From Hypomesus transpacificus (Eukaryota; Chordata; Actinopteri; Osmeriformes; Osmeridae): 64,000 nt of DNA. Positions 32,804 through 44,300 of the stretch are shown piece after piece. The notes beneath the pieces are model-generated. The model did no database searches, was not told the origin of the DNA, and saw only the letters and a program-made list of their open reading frames with translations. The stretch spans positions 1,406,575-1,470,574 of the forward strand of contig NC_061063.1 of assembly GCF_021917145.1 (NCBI RefSeq). The letters are read 5' to 3'. Positions within the stretch are counted from its first letter, which is position 1, and every line of letters starts with the position of its first letter. The position numbers and the translations under genes were made by a program.

Positions 32804-34959
32804 TCAGGCAGTATCCATCCGCTGGACTATTTCCTGCACCACCTCCAACTGCAGTGGGACTATTTTCTCAGTCAAAATAGGTGTTGTTCCAGGCTGATAT
32901 TTATATCTCCTCACCCTGTCAGAAAAAGAGAACAACAGAGAAGGAGTGAGAAACGACATGAGGGAGAAAGTAATAATAAGTCCTAACAACATATTTATAA
33001 CACATCGTACCAACATTAAGTTTGCCTTTAACATAGTATCCATGTAACATCAGTTACCTCTTGTCTGAGTATTCTGACAACTGGTAGGGTCTGATGTAGT
33101 CAACGCCCTGCTTGGTGATGACACACACGTCTATGTTGTTTCCAGAGGCCAGGTCACTCATGATGCCTGCGTGGATGGCATCACGGACCAGCTCCTTGCC
33201 ATCCTCCAGCTGGGAGGGGTGAGGAAGGGGAGAGGAAGGGGTGATGGAGGGGTGATGGAGGGTAGAGGGAGGGGTGAGGAAGGGGTGATGGAGGGGTGAG
33301 GAAGGGGTAAGGGAGGGGTGAGGAAGGGGTGAGGGAGGGGTGAGGAATATATGAGGAAGGTGTAAGAGAAAAAGTAAGGAGTTAAAGAAAGTGTCAGAGA
33401 GAGATGGGGTTATGATGAATGTGTGTGTGTGTGTGTGCGTGTGTGTGTTTTCAGGGAAAGGTCACTGACCTCCATATTAGGTTTGAACCTGTCCTCCAGA
33501 ATCCCAAGCGCTGCCAGGTCACCGGATCCTACATGTTAAGGTCAAGTTAAACATTAAAAGATCGACATTGATTTGTGTATACATTTGGTTTGATTGTAAC
33601 ACATATCACAAACATCACACTCATCACAATCATCACAAGAGCAACCTCATTTAAAATGATCTTCCATTCAGGATCTGTCTGTACACAGGGATGACGTACC
33701 CATGGCAAGGTAAGGCACTTTGTCCATGCTCCCATAGGGCCCCACTGTGTAGAGGTGGTTCCCAGTGCAGTCCACCCCTCCCAGGATCAGATTGGCCCCG
33801 ATTTGCCCATGGTACCTAAAAAACAGACCATCGCTCAGCGTGAGGTAAGGGTATAATAACACAGGCTCTTGAAACCCTAAGATAAACCTTACTCTTGTTT
33901 TGTTTAAGCTGAAAATATGTGGCACGAGTTGTGACACACAAACACACACACACACACAGAGTCCACGTACCTAAATAGCATGTCCTGCAGTATATTGACA
34001 GCCATGACTACACGAGGGTTCCGTCCGCTGTTCATGGAGAAGATGGTGAGGTTGGAGGACAGGAGGTCGGTGGTCTTCTGTGTGTCTGCAGCTGTGCCGG
34101 CACCACAGCAGCTGAGAGAGAGAGACACAGAGAGGAAAGAGAGAGGACAGGAGACAGAGGAAAGAGAGAGGTCAGAGAGAGGGACAGAAAGGAGACAGAG
34201 AGAGAGGAGATAGAGAGTTAGCAAGAGGGTCACACTTCATATTATGAACAGAACTTATGAACAGAACTTGATAGATGTTGGTACTTACTATATATTAGGG
34301 GCAATGTAGTGGATTTTGGCACACATCTTGTCAGCCACCACTTCACTTGAGGTGGCCCTCGTGTCTGCCCCAAGGACCACTCCATCCTACACAAGTAATC
34401 AGGCAATCTGAACAACATGGCTGGATCTGAATGCTCTATGTACACCTACTAACCAACAGCCCAGTGGATCCCTCCAGGGTATACAGAGAAAGGTCTTACT
34501 GTAGGCCAGATCCAGACACTCACCTTGCACACTACCCCAGCTATGGTAGTCCCTGTCTTTAGGGGTTTGGGTGGAATTCCTCCCTGAAGAAGACCTTCCA
34601 ACGCAGCATTTCTAGGAGAGAGATGAAAACGATGTAGAAATACACTGTTTATTTAGTACAGACACTGTACAGATGACAAGTATCCGATAGGTTTGTAAAA
34701 TAAATTAAATAAGAGTTTGCAATAAGCATTGCAAAAAGCAAACCTGTAACGACGCTGTGAATATTCGAGAGAAAATTACTTTCACTTTTAATCTCGAATA
34801 AAAGAGACTATGACAAAGGCATTTCAAAGACAATTTAAACAACAAACTAAACAACAAATAAAACAACACACTTCGTAAATACATAAATAAACGCTACCTC
34901 GACGTGTTTTCAAAGTTAAATCCAGAAGCAGGTGTTTCGAGAACGTGTGATAGTGACAT
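32804..34959 (-). CDS. psmb13a: Immunoproteasome subunit beta2i-type (PSMB10/MECL1-like)
   Basis: Trypsin-like (beta2-type) catalytic subunit of the immunoproteasome. Coding exons (minus): 34898-34959, 34524-34611, 34289-34386, 33971-34111, 33700-33815, 33470-33528, 33058-33209, 32804-32915; 275 aa. Start MSLSHVLET, then the [13 protein letters not shown] block typical of PSMB7/PSMB10 N-termini. The processing site KTG|TTIAG puts catalytic Thr at residue 42. D17 (GADTRAT) and K33 (VADKM) are present, followed by [11 protein letters not shown]. The long beta2-type C-terminal extension ([10 protein letters not shown]) is complete. Zebrafish nomenclature calls the MHC-linked beta2i gene psmb13a; other fish annotations use psmb10 or MECL1. 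It starts head to head with psmb12 with only 128 bp between start codons. Confidence 0.94.
33216..33352. repeat. Short minisatellite in psmb13a intron 6
   Basis: Tandem GAGGAAGGGGTGA / TGGAGGGGTGA units of 10-13 bp. Confidence 0.85.
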
Positions 34960-35087
34960 ACTTGATGCTGTTTCCAACTCCTTTCCTGAATCCTACGATG
35001 TCCACATTTCGCTCGAGGTCGCTATTCTTACGTGAGAATAGTCTGCACAGTTTCTATCCTCTCTCGTTAGTGGGTTTTAGGTAAACC
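34960..35087. promoter_or_regulatory. Divergent promoter shared by psmb13a and psmb12
   Basis: The 128 bp between the two start codons must hold the 5' ends of both genes. A 20-bp imperfect palindrome with CTATTCT/AGAATAG arms around a TACGTG core sits at 35022-35041. No TATA box and no perfect ISRE core were seen in this interval; an ISRE-like run (TTTCACTTTT, one mismatch) is in psmb13a intron 1 at about 34790-34799. Confidence 0.7.
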
Positions 35088-37578
35088 ATGGAGAGACACT
35101 TGGACTCGCAAGTAAAAGGAGTCAGCACAGGTGTAAGTACATTTATGTATTGTATCGTGGGCACCGATTTGTGTACAATGTTTTATAACGTCGAGCTAAT
35201 CATTTGAAACAAGGTAAACTTATTTGGGGTACGCGAACGCGATACTGAGTTAAGATAAGGCTGAAAGTAACCTACCACTTTTGTCATAATTGTATACATT
35301 GAATTACGATTTCTACGTTATGGTTGGAGGTGTCGCTTTTATACATTTAGTCGGTGATTTTCTCTTTTAAGTTTAAATGATGGAAATACAGAGCTTATTT
35401 ACTTTCGTTTTCAACTCAAAGCAGCACAACTCGTACACACATTGACTGCAAAGAGCAAGTTTCACATTTTTGCATCACAGAAAACTTACAATATTGTATC
35501 ATAGTGTATGTTTGTTTGTGTATAGATAAAGATGAACAATTACGCTGCTCTCTCCCACAGACCACCATCCTAGCAGTGACGTATAATGGAGGAGTCATCA
35601 TTGGGTCTGATTCAAGGGCATCAATGGGGGGGTAAGTGGCAAGTGCATTAGACTCATTTGACCTGTGTTTGGTGCATAGACGGTATTGATTGGCATTAGT
35701 TGAACCAACTTCAATCAGCATCTGCATTCCTGACTGTAAATTAAATGCTGACAAATATCAACAAAGATCAATTATGGGCTTTTGGAAGAATTTCTCTTTG
35801 TTTTAGCAGTTAAATTAGTGTTGGCCCCTACATTTTCCCCTAATATGTTTCAAATTTTTTATGTGACCCTTGCCCTTAGGTCTTATGTATCATCCAAAGC
35901 CATCAACAAGCTGATCCAGGTTCACGACAAGATTTTCTGCTGCATCGCAGGCTCGTTGGCGGATGCCCAGGTGGTCACCAAGGCTGCGAAATTCCAGCTG
36001 TCCTTTCACAGGTAGACATTCGTAGGGGTAAATACAACACTGTATCAACCCTGTGATGTAGCATCAAGTCAAGATGACCCATTCCTCCTCTCTCTCTCCA
36101 TCCCTTCCTTCCTGCCTCCCTATCCACCTGCCTGTCTGTCTGTTCATCTGCCCGTCTGTCTACCCTGTTCCTTCCCTCTTATCTGCCTCACTCTCTCCTT
36201 ACCTCGCTCCCTGGCTGTGCCTGGTCCTCTACCTGACAACTCTACATGTCCTGTACCTGTCCTGTACCTGTCCTGTGCATGTCCTGCACTTGTCCTGTAC
36301 CTGTCCTGTGTATGTTCTTTATCTGTTCTGTATCTGCATCTGTTTCTGCTTCTGTATGTGCTTGGTTCTCTACCTGCCCTATAACTGTCTGTCCTTTCCC
36401 CTGTCTTCACTGTGTCTGTCTATGTCTGTCTGCCCTGTCTGTTTCTGTCCTGTATCCAGTATCCAGATGGAGTCTCCCCCGCTGGTGAAGGCAGCAGCCT
36501 CTGTGCTGAAGGAGCTGTGCTACAGCAACAAAGAAGAATTGCAGGCCGGCTTCATCACTGCAGGCTGGGACAAGAAGAAAGGCCCACAGGTACGACCACT
36601 CTTCAGCCGTTCTTAAAAGGCTACAATGCATGTATCATGTTAAGAAGTTATAACAAGCATCCAAATATATGTGTGGAATGCCTACGTCATACAAATACAC
36701 TCACAGAAACAAACACTCGATACACACACAATGCTCCTCCTGTGACTCCAGCTGTATGCAGGGGGGGGGGGGGGGGGGGCAGCTGTATGTGATGCCTGCT
36801 GTGTGTTTGCTCCAGGTGGATGTGATGCCTGCTGTGTGTTTGCTCCAGCTGTATGTGATGCCTGCTGTGTGTTTGCTCCAGCTGTATGTGATGCCTGCTG
36901 TGTGTTTGCTCCAGATGTATGTGATGCCTGCTGTGTGTTTGCTCCAGGTGTATGTGATGCCTGCTGTGTGTTTGCTCTAGGTGTATGTTGTGTCCCTGGG
37001 AGGGATGCTACTCGAACAGCCGTTCACCATCGGAGGTTCGGGGAGCACCTACATCTATGGTTATGTGGATGCCAAGTACAAGCCCGACATGAGCAGAGAA
37101 GAGTGCCAACAGTTTGCCACAAACAGTAAGTGGGGGGGAGGGGGGTTCCAGGCTTTAAGTTCGTGGTGAGATTATAAATAACATAATCATGTCATGTAAT
37201 CATGTCAAACGTGACTCCTTGGTCTGCAGTCAAATGCTTTATTTTGAGATATTTTTTGTTAGACCCTTCCCAACATTTAAATAAACTCAAGTTAAAAGGT
37301 GTTGAAACCAGGGCCAGGTATGTATCTACAGTACAAGCACCATCCATGTTGTGGTATGCATCATCTACACATCTGAATGACAATACTTCTTCCTCTTTCT
37401 TTCTGTCCTTCCCTTGTCCCCTCTTCCCTTGTTTCCTTGCCCCGGCTCAGCTCTCGCCCTGGCCATGGGCAGAGACAACGTCAGCGGGGGCGTGGTTCAC
37501 CTGGTGGTCATCACGGAGACGGAGGTGGAACACGTGGTCGTCCCCGGCGACAAGCTGCCCAAGTTCCATGATGAGTAG
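35088..37578 (+). CDS. psmb12: Beta1-like immunoproteasome subunit PSMB12 (LMP2-like)
   Basis: A beta1-family catalytic subunit found in the MHC of fish, next to psmb9a. Coding exons: 35088-35132, 35561-35631, 35880-36011, 36460-36589, 36981-37125, 37451-37578; 216 aa. Start MERHLDSQV; processing site STG|TTILAV puts catalytic Thr at residue 16. D17 (GSDSRAS) and the Lys nucleophile helper (INKL) are present, and D166/S169 are kept in RDNVSGG. Compared with psmb9a and human PSMB6/PSMB9 there is one extra Gly (MGGSY) before the Lys, from a run of seven G at the exon 2 donor. The S1-pocket residue aligned to position 45 is Ile, not the Arg of the caspase-like PSMB6. [11 protein letters not shown] separates it from psmb9a ([11 protein letters not shown]). 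The exon 5 acceptor is the last of a 33-bp tandem array. Confidence 0.9.
36761..36980 (+). repeat. 33-bp tandem repeat carrying duplicated splice acceptors
   Basis: A run of 19 G (36761-36779) is followed by six 33-bp units (36781-36978), each with the pattern AG + NTGTATGTGATGCCTGCT + GTGTGTTTGCTCC. The array runs straight into the authentic psmb12 exon 5 acceptor CTCTAG (ending 36980) and exon start GTGTATGT. Each unit end is itself an AG acceptor. Confidence 0.95.
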
Positions 37579-37941
37579 AGTGACACCACTGATTCTTTGA
37601 GGGTTCTGGAAGAAGAATTAGCAGTATGCATGCATGTAAAGGTTCAACGAAAACTAAGAAATATTCATTTTTTCTTATATTTTGCAATGAGTTAGGGGTA
37701 TAGGACTAATCGATAAATACATCAACATATTGGTTGTGTGCTTCTAAACGGATTAAAGTCAACTCAATCGCTCATGCATATCAGTTGAACACTGAATGCT
37801 ATGGATCCCTATTATTAACCCTTAAAGCAACTTAGGTTCCAATATGCATCACAAACAACTAAACGTATGATAGGAGAGAAACTCCTCAGTCCCTATTGAT
37901 TGTGTGATTTATCCATGGAAAAATGCAACTACCGGCTTTGT

Positions 37942-37947
37942 AATAAA
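37942..37947 (+). terminator. psmb12: psmb12 polyadenylation signal
   Basis: AATAAA about 365 bp after the psmb12 stop codon. Confidence 0.55.
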
Positions 37948-38297
37948 AAAGGTTTATGAAAACAAAAGTGTATTTAAGGATTTCTTCTTGTCTGGCAGTG
38001 TGTTGTGACTAAACTATTATGATCCAATGCATCCACATTTAACTATTGGACTACTTTGAAACTGGGTATCAGCTCTCAAAATCAGTTTTACCACCTGTCA
38101 ATCAGATTACTTTATGGGTTCATTTAATTATGCCTTCATGTGTGATTAAAAAAAAGTATGTTGATTCATATATTAATCTAAAAACATTGATGTGAGTTTT
38201 TTACGAGGACAAACAACAATAGGCTTTTGCAAACACACATTAGCAAGCGAGGCAACAGATTTGTAGGCAATTTGTCCTAAGTCGTCAACATTTTTAC

Positions 38298-38307
38298 TTT
38301 CGATTTC
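38298..38307 (+). promoter_or_regulatory. ISRE upstream of psmb9a
   Basis: TTTCGATTTC, a perfect TTTCNNTTTC core, 267 bp upstream of the psmb9a start codon. The 1-kb psmb12-psmb9a interval (37579-38573) otherwise holds only the psmb12 3' UTR and no gene. Confidence 0.62.
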
Positions 38308-38573
38308 AGCCTAAGAATTCGGGAAGTATAAGCGCAGCTTTTTCGACCATGCATAGACTTGACATAGAAACGCAGTAAATTCGAGCTGAGTATTCATATT
38401 GTCTTTAAACTGTACGATTTAAATGATAAAGCGTCGTTTGATAGCCTACACTTTCTGTTCTTTTTCCTGACGCGTCGTTTTCATTTTGCTTTGAGACGCA
38501 ATAACTGAATTCGGAGCCTTGCACACCTGCGCGAAAAAGGTTAGACTACAGACAGACATTAATTTCTTCGAAA

Positions 38574-40847
38574 ATGTTACAAGAAACGGCAGAACCAGGA
38601 TGGTTATCAGAAGAAGTAAAAACAGGGGTGAGTACTGTGTGGACTGATTGTTGACGTAGATAAGTTTGACTTAATATTTTGCTGTGTGTGTGTGTGTGTG
38701 TGTTGGATTGGGAACCTTTGTTTATCTGAAAGTATGCCGCAAGGTATGGTGAACTATGCTTTTTCAGAAATACATTTCTATAAAAATATGTATTTTTATG
38801 TGGCAGACTTTATGTCCATTTCCCTTGGACAAATAAAGTAATCTTGAATGTATGTTGTTCAGACAACCATCATCGCTATTGAGTTTGATGGAGGGGTGGT
38901 GTTGGGCTCCGATTCCAGAGTGTCTGCTGGGTAAGTTAGGCTACTTTTCATCTGAAGTGTTAATAACTTAGCATTGCACAGTGCTAGAGTAATCAGTGAA
39001 GCCACTCTTTCAAACTTTTAAAACATTTTCTTCATCCACCTTGCATGCATTTCACACCCTCCATTCTCTCTTCTCTCCATCCATTCTTCTCTCATTTGTC
39101 CATCCCACCACACCCCCTTCTCTCCACCCACCCACCATTTTAAACCCTGTTGTTCCAACCTCTCTTTTCTCCATGCATCCCCTCTTACTTCATCCACCCA
39201 CGCTCTCTCTCCTTTCTCCCCTCTCTGTTTCATCCAGAGAGTCCATTGTAAACCGTGTGATGAACAAGCTCTCCCCCCTCCATGAGAAGATCTACTGTGC
39301 TCTGTCGGGCTCTGCTGCTGACGCCCAGACCATCGCTGAGATCGTCAACTACCAGCTGGACGTACACAGGTGTGCACCACAGTGCCTTCCACCAAGGAAT
39401 TATTTGGTAGTCTATTAGAAGTAATCTCTCAGAAGGTTGGCGTACACCCGCCCTCCTTTTCTATGCCCTGTGTAGCATTCCATAAGACTATGAAAGCACA
39501 GAGGATAGCTCTGAAAGCTCTGACATTACCAGAACTGGGATTAGAATGCATATACACACAGACCTGCAATTTCTGTATTGGAAAATAACTTTTCAAATTC
39601 AGTCATTGTGTTAACTTCCCTTATATGCACCCAAGCTGATTGATGATGTAGAGTTTCTGCTTGTATATTTTGTTTCTGAGGTTTTGGAAGTAAAGCAGCT
39701 TTGGCCTTTTGAGTTCTAACTAAATGTTTGAACAAAATGTAATTTTAGTAATATTAGCTTGTTTTGCTGGCAAGGAATTAAGCAGTAGAAGTTTGTCCAT
39801 AATCTGCCCCCCTGCTTGACTCCAGCCTGGAGATAGAGGAGGACCCTCTAGTGCGCTCAGCTGCCACCCTGGTGAAAAACATCTCCTACAAGTACAAGGA
39901 GGAGCTGTCGGCACACCTCATTGTTGCTGGCTGGGACAGGAGAGGAGGGGGCCAGGTCTGTGGTCCACATGTACATTGTATTCCATTAGCAGAATCTGTT
40001 ATCCAAAGTGTCTACCAATTATTTGTATGTAGAAAGTTGAGCAGAAAATCAAGGACCAAAGTGCACAATTGTAACAGTATTGCAGTTGGTGCCAGGAAAC
40101 GGTCTGAATTCCAGCACAATTCTAATAAAGCCTTCTGCTTGCCAAAGTGAACCTTAAATTAGTTGAACTTAGTCCCCAGGTTCACCGTCAATATTGATTG
40201 GTTCTTCTGAGGCATAGCTGGCTGTAGTGGTGTTTCAAGAGCGATGGTCGATTGTGTTTCTAAGTGTGAGGACATGTCTGGGTTGAAGCAATTGTGATAA
40301 GTGATAGGTGATAGTTCTCTATAGTCCTCTTCTTAATGTTTGACTCCTCCCTCCTGTAGGTGTTTGTGACCTTGAGCGGCCTGTTGTCAAGACAACCGTT
40401 TGCGGTGGGGGGGTCGGGGAGTTCATACGTATATGGTTTTGTGGATGCAGAGTACAAGAAGGGCATGAGCAAAGAAGAGTGCCAACAGTTTGTTGTCAAC
40501 AGTAAGTTAGTTGTTTCACACAGCTTATGCCACCATGAAAATCCTGTTTGTGAGTGGCTGGCTGACGGGTCTTAAATTGAATTTTTCATACCTCCTCTCT
40601 CCTCTGTCCATCTTTCTCTTTCCCTTTGTCTGTTCCTTCCTTTCTTTTTTCTCTATAACTTTGTCTCTATCTACCTTTCCCTCTTTTAACCTTGCTCTGT
40701 TTCTCCCTCTCTCTCCCAGCGCTCTCTTTGGCAATGAGTCGTGATGGTTCCAGTGGAGGTGTGGCATACCTGGTCACAATCGACCAAAATGGCACAGAGG
40801 AGAAATGCATCCTAGGAAACGACTTGCCCACCTTCTACAATCAGTGA
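38574..40847 (+). CDS. psmb9a: Immunoproteasome subunit beta1i (PSMB9/LMP2)
   Basis: Beta1i replaces the caspase-like PSMB6 in the immunoproteasome and removes cleavage after acidic residues. Coding exons: 38574-38627, 38863-38930, 39238-39369, 39826-39955, 40360-40501, 40720-40847; 217 aa (human 219). Start MLQETAEPG; processing site KTG|TTIIAI puts the catalytic Thr at residue 19. D17 (GSDSRVS), K33 ([11 protein letters not shown]) and D166/S169 (RDGSSGG) are present. [11 protein letters not shown] and residue 45 = Leu match PSMB9 rather than PSMB6 (Arg45), so chymotrypsin-like S1 preference is expected. Exon sizes are almost the same as in psmb12, upstream on the same strand, which points to an old tandem duplication. 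Confidence 0.96.
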
Positions 40848-41030
40848 AAAGTGTCTTCTGTTGAATTTTGACAGATTTACATTGCTTACAAACTGCCAAA
40901 CATCTCTGCAGTTTAATAATTTGAAAATAATCATTAAAGAAATGTTCACCTCTTCTAATTAGTTAGACCCTGGTAGTTTGTAGGCTTTAACAAACCATAT
41001 TATTGTTACCAAACCCCCAAAAAAGTTTAC

Positions 41031-41036
41031 AATAAA
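41031..41036 (+). terminator. psmb9a: psmb9a polyadenylation signal
   Basis: AATAAA about 185 bp after the psmb9a stop codon. Confidence 0.65.
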
Positions 41037-41287
41037 GCATAATTTAATACACATCCATGTCCACTTACTCATAGTGGCAATTATTCATAGGACATTATAA
41101 ATTACAATAAACACAGTTCAGTAAAAGATAAACTCGTCTTTTGTCTTCTGTCAGTCGCTTTACGCTAATTTTCTCTCAAACACTTTGAAATGACACCTAA
41201 GCATGTCGTGCAGTTAAAAATAATTAAAAACTGTGGCGATGTCCTCATTAGACCTCGAGTAAACCAAATTCCCCTTAGTTTGAGACT

Positions 41288-41297
41288 GAAACCGAAA
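41288..41297 (+). promoter_or_regulatory. ISRE upstream of tap2
   Basis: GAAACCGAAA, a perfect ISRE core and the same 10 bases as psmb8a ISRE 2, lies 111 bp upstream of the tap2 start codon. Confidence 0.72.
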
Positions 41298-41398
41298 GCA
41301 AACAAGGCTGTGGGGGTGGGTATGGTTTAACTGAAAACATTTAGATGCCGTCTCAAATCGAGTCTAGTCTAGTTTATGCTCTGACATTTTAAGGAAAA

Positions 41399-44300
41399 AT
41401 GATCCGTAAAATATTTGTCTGTGGTTTAGCATTAGGGATAGACATTGCGATATTTTGCGCACCGGAAATTGGATCAAAAAGTTACGATGCTTTCAGAAGT
41501 CTACTCCATAATTGGGCAGTTGCCAGTGTTCGATTGGCAATTCTATACAGTATTTTGCTACTTAATATTGGATCCTTGAAACCGGTGTTTAAGCGCGTTT
41601 TAGCGGGACATTGTCTTCTCGCACCGGTGTATGAGACTGGTAGAGTGCTAACGTACGGATGGCCGGAAGACAGTGCAAGTGGACCGCTAGGCGGTCTCAG
41701 CGCTTGGCTTCTGTGTACAGTGTCTGCAGCAGCCGCCGCTCTGTTTTGGGAGACGACAATACCGGACAGTGATGGACAAAACGGCAAAGAGAATAAACGC
41801 AAGGCGCGGGTGTTGTTCATGAGAGTCGTCCGTTTTTACAAGCCTGACTGTCTTATATTGGTTGGAGCGTTTGTCTTCCTGTCTCTCGCGGTGCTATGTA
41901 AGTAGCAGATGATGATAAGTCATAAAGAAGATCCTGACGATTATGAAAATGATGATGATGGAGAGATTGTTGTTTGTGTTTTTGTGGGTTTCCAGGTGAG
42001 ATGTTCATCCCATTTTACACAGGAAAAGTGATAGACATCCTGGGATCCCAGTACCAGTGGGATGACTTCCGCTCTGCCATCCTCTTCATGGCACTCTACT
42101 CCTTTGGAAGGTTAGTTTATAAACAGGAATGGCAATCATCTCGATTGTTTACTCAATTGATTGTCTGGTTGTGGATATATAGACACCTACATACAGTATA
42201 TGTGTTCATACATTTACATTAGTGCGTTGTGTGTATGTGCTTGTGTTTCCGTGCATGGGTGTGCAAACGTGTTTGTGCGTGTGTGTGTGAGACAGCTCGT
42301 TTAGCGCCGGCTGCAGAGGAGGTCTGTTCATGTGTTGCATCAGCAGCTTCACCTGCAGGATCAAGGTGTTGCTGTTCGGAGCTCTGGTCAAACAAGAGAT
42401 CGGTCTGTTCGAAGCTATCAAGACAGGTATGGATCTGTGTGCTCAAACTGACCTCAGATGAACTGTACCAAGAAACCTGGATACAAATCCTACTTGAGAG
42501 TTTAGTTTGTCTGCTTCTCTCATTTTACCCAGCGTGCCTTATCACTTTTGAGAAACAGGAGAATAAGTTACATGGAGCATTGACACAAAATCAAAGAAAA
42601 GAAATAAAAAGTAAACTCATTAATCTGATGATGATGATGATGATTGTAGGTGACATCACATCCAGGCTGTCCAAGGACACAACGCTGATGGGACGCACGG
42701 TGGCCCTGAACGTCAACGTGCTGCTGAGGACGCTGATCAAGACCGGAGGGATGCTGTCCCTCATGGTCAGCCTGTCCTGGAAGCTCACTCTGCTCATGCT
42801 CATGGAGACCCCCGTCACCGGCCTGCTGCAGAGTGTCTACGACAGCCACTACCAGGTACTGGGGACAGGTGCACCAGGGACCAAGGGGGCGGGAGAGAGG
42901 ACAGGAACACATTTTCTCTCTCTCGTTTTCTCTTTTTTTAACTCTTTGTTTTTTTCTCTCTATTTTTCTCCTCTTCATTTCTATTTCTCCTTTTTTCCAC
43001 ATCTATCTATATATGTATTGTGATCAATACAGGTGTCATGCCGTCTTTCTTTCAGTCTCTCAGCCTCAGTACTGTGTACAATGTTTACCACACTTAGCTG
43101 TACCTTAACAACACTACATTTACTTTACATTTACATTTAGTCATTTAGCAGACGCTCTTATCCAGAGCGACTTACAGTAAGTACAGGGACATTCCCCCGA
43201 GGCAAGTAGGGTCAAATGCCTTGCCCAAGGACACAACGTCACTTGGCACGGTTGGGAATCGAACCGGCAACCTTCTGATTACTTGCCCGATTCCCTAACC
43301 GCTCAGCCACCTGACTCCCTCCCTTACTTATGTGACATCATCGACATGGTCTGCCGTGCCAACCGTCCTCCTCTGTGCTGGGTCTGTCAGAGGCTGTCTC
43401 AGGAGGTGCAGAACTCTATGGCCCGGGCCAACGAGGCTGCTGGCGAGGCGGTGGGAGGCGCCCGCGTCGTACGCAGCTTCAACACCCTGCGGGGCGAGGC
43501 CCGTCGCTATAACAACAGGCTGATGGACACGCACAACCTGAAGATTAAGAGGGACACGGTCCGGGCGGTTTACCTGCTCGTGAGGAGGGTGAGAAAGTGT
43601 GGTAGTGATACTAGTAATAACAGTTGTACTAGCAGTACCAGGGTTCACAGTGTTGCATATTTTTACGGACCTGAATTCGGATGGAGGGCCTAGCAAAATA
43701 TGCTTGTTTATACTCCAGGGAAGTACATTGGAATTTGGTCCAATTTGGACTTTGGTCCTGCTCCTAAACCTAACTATATGAACCTAGAATAAATAATCTA
43801 AACCTATAACAAATATTGTAAATCCTGTGTGTGTGTGTGCAAATGTGTGTGTGTGTGTGACCAGCTGACAGAGCTGGGGATGCAGGTGATCATGCTGTAC
43901 TACGGCAGGCTGTTTATCCAGAGAGGTCAAATGACCACGGGGAACCTTGTCTCCTTCATCATATACCAGGGGGACCTGGCCAGCAACATCAGGGTGGGCA
44001 ACACTTCCCTTCAGAACACAGTTTGAGTTGCAATCAAAGTCTGTTTATCTTTTAACTTGTTGAGTTATACTTATCTATGCTACAGGCCTACAGCATATTC
44101 ATGAGTAACGTTCTACATACAGCTTGTGTTCAAATCTACCTGTTGTTTTCTCAGACTTTGATCTACATCTTTGGAGACATGCTGAACTCAGTGGGGGCAG
44201 CTGACAAGGTGTTTGAGTACCTGGACAGGGAACCGCAGGTCAGCACTAAGGGAACGTTAGAACCGCACCAACTTCTCGGACACGTCCAGTTCCAGAACCT

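Noticed and set aside
36669-37129. Repeat protein frames through the 33-bp array
   Set aside because: The unit length is a multiple of three, so frames stay open by construction; they lie in psmb12 intron 4.
42229-43023. 264-codon plus-strand open frame
   Set aside because: It reads through tap2 introns 2-4; only the exon 4 part is in the coding frame, and the rest is CT-rich intron.
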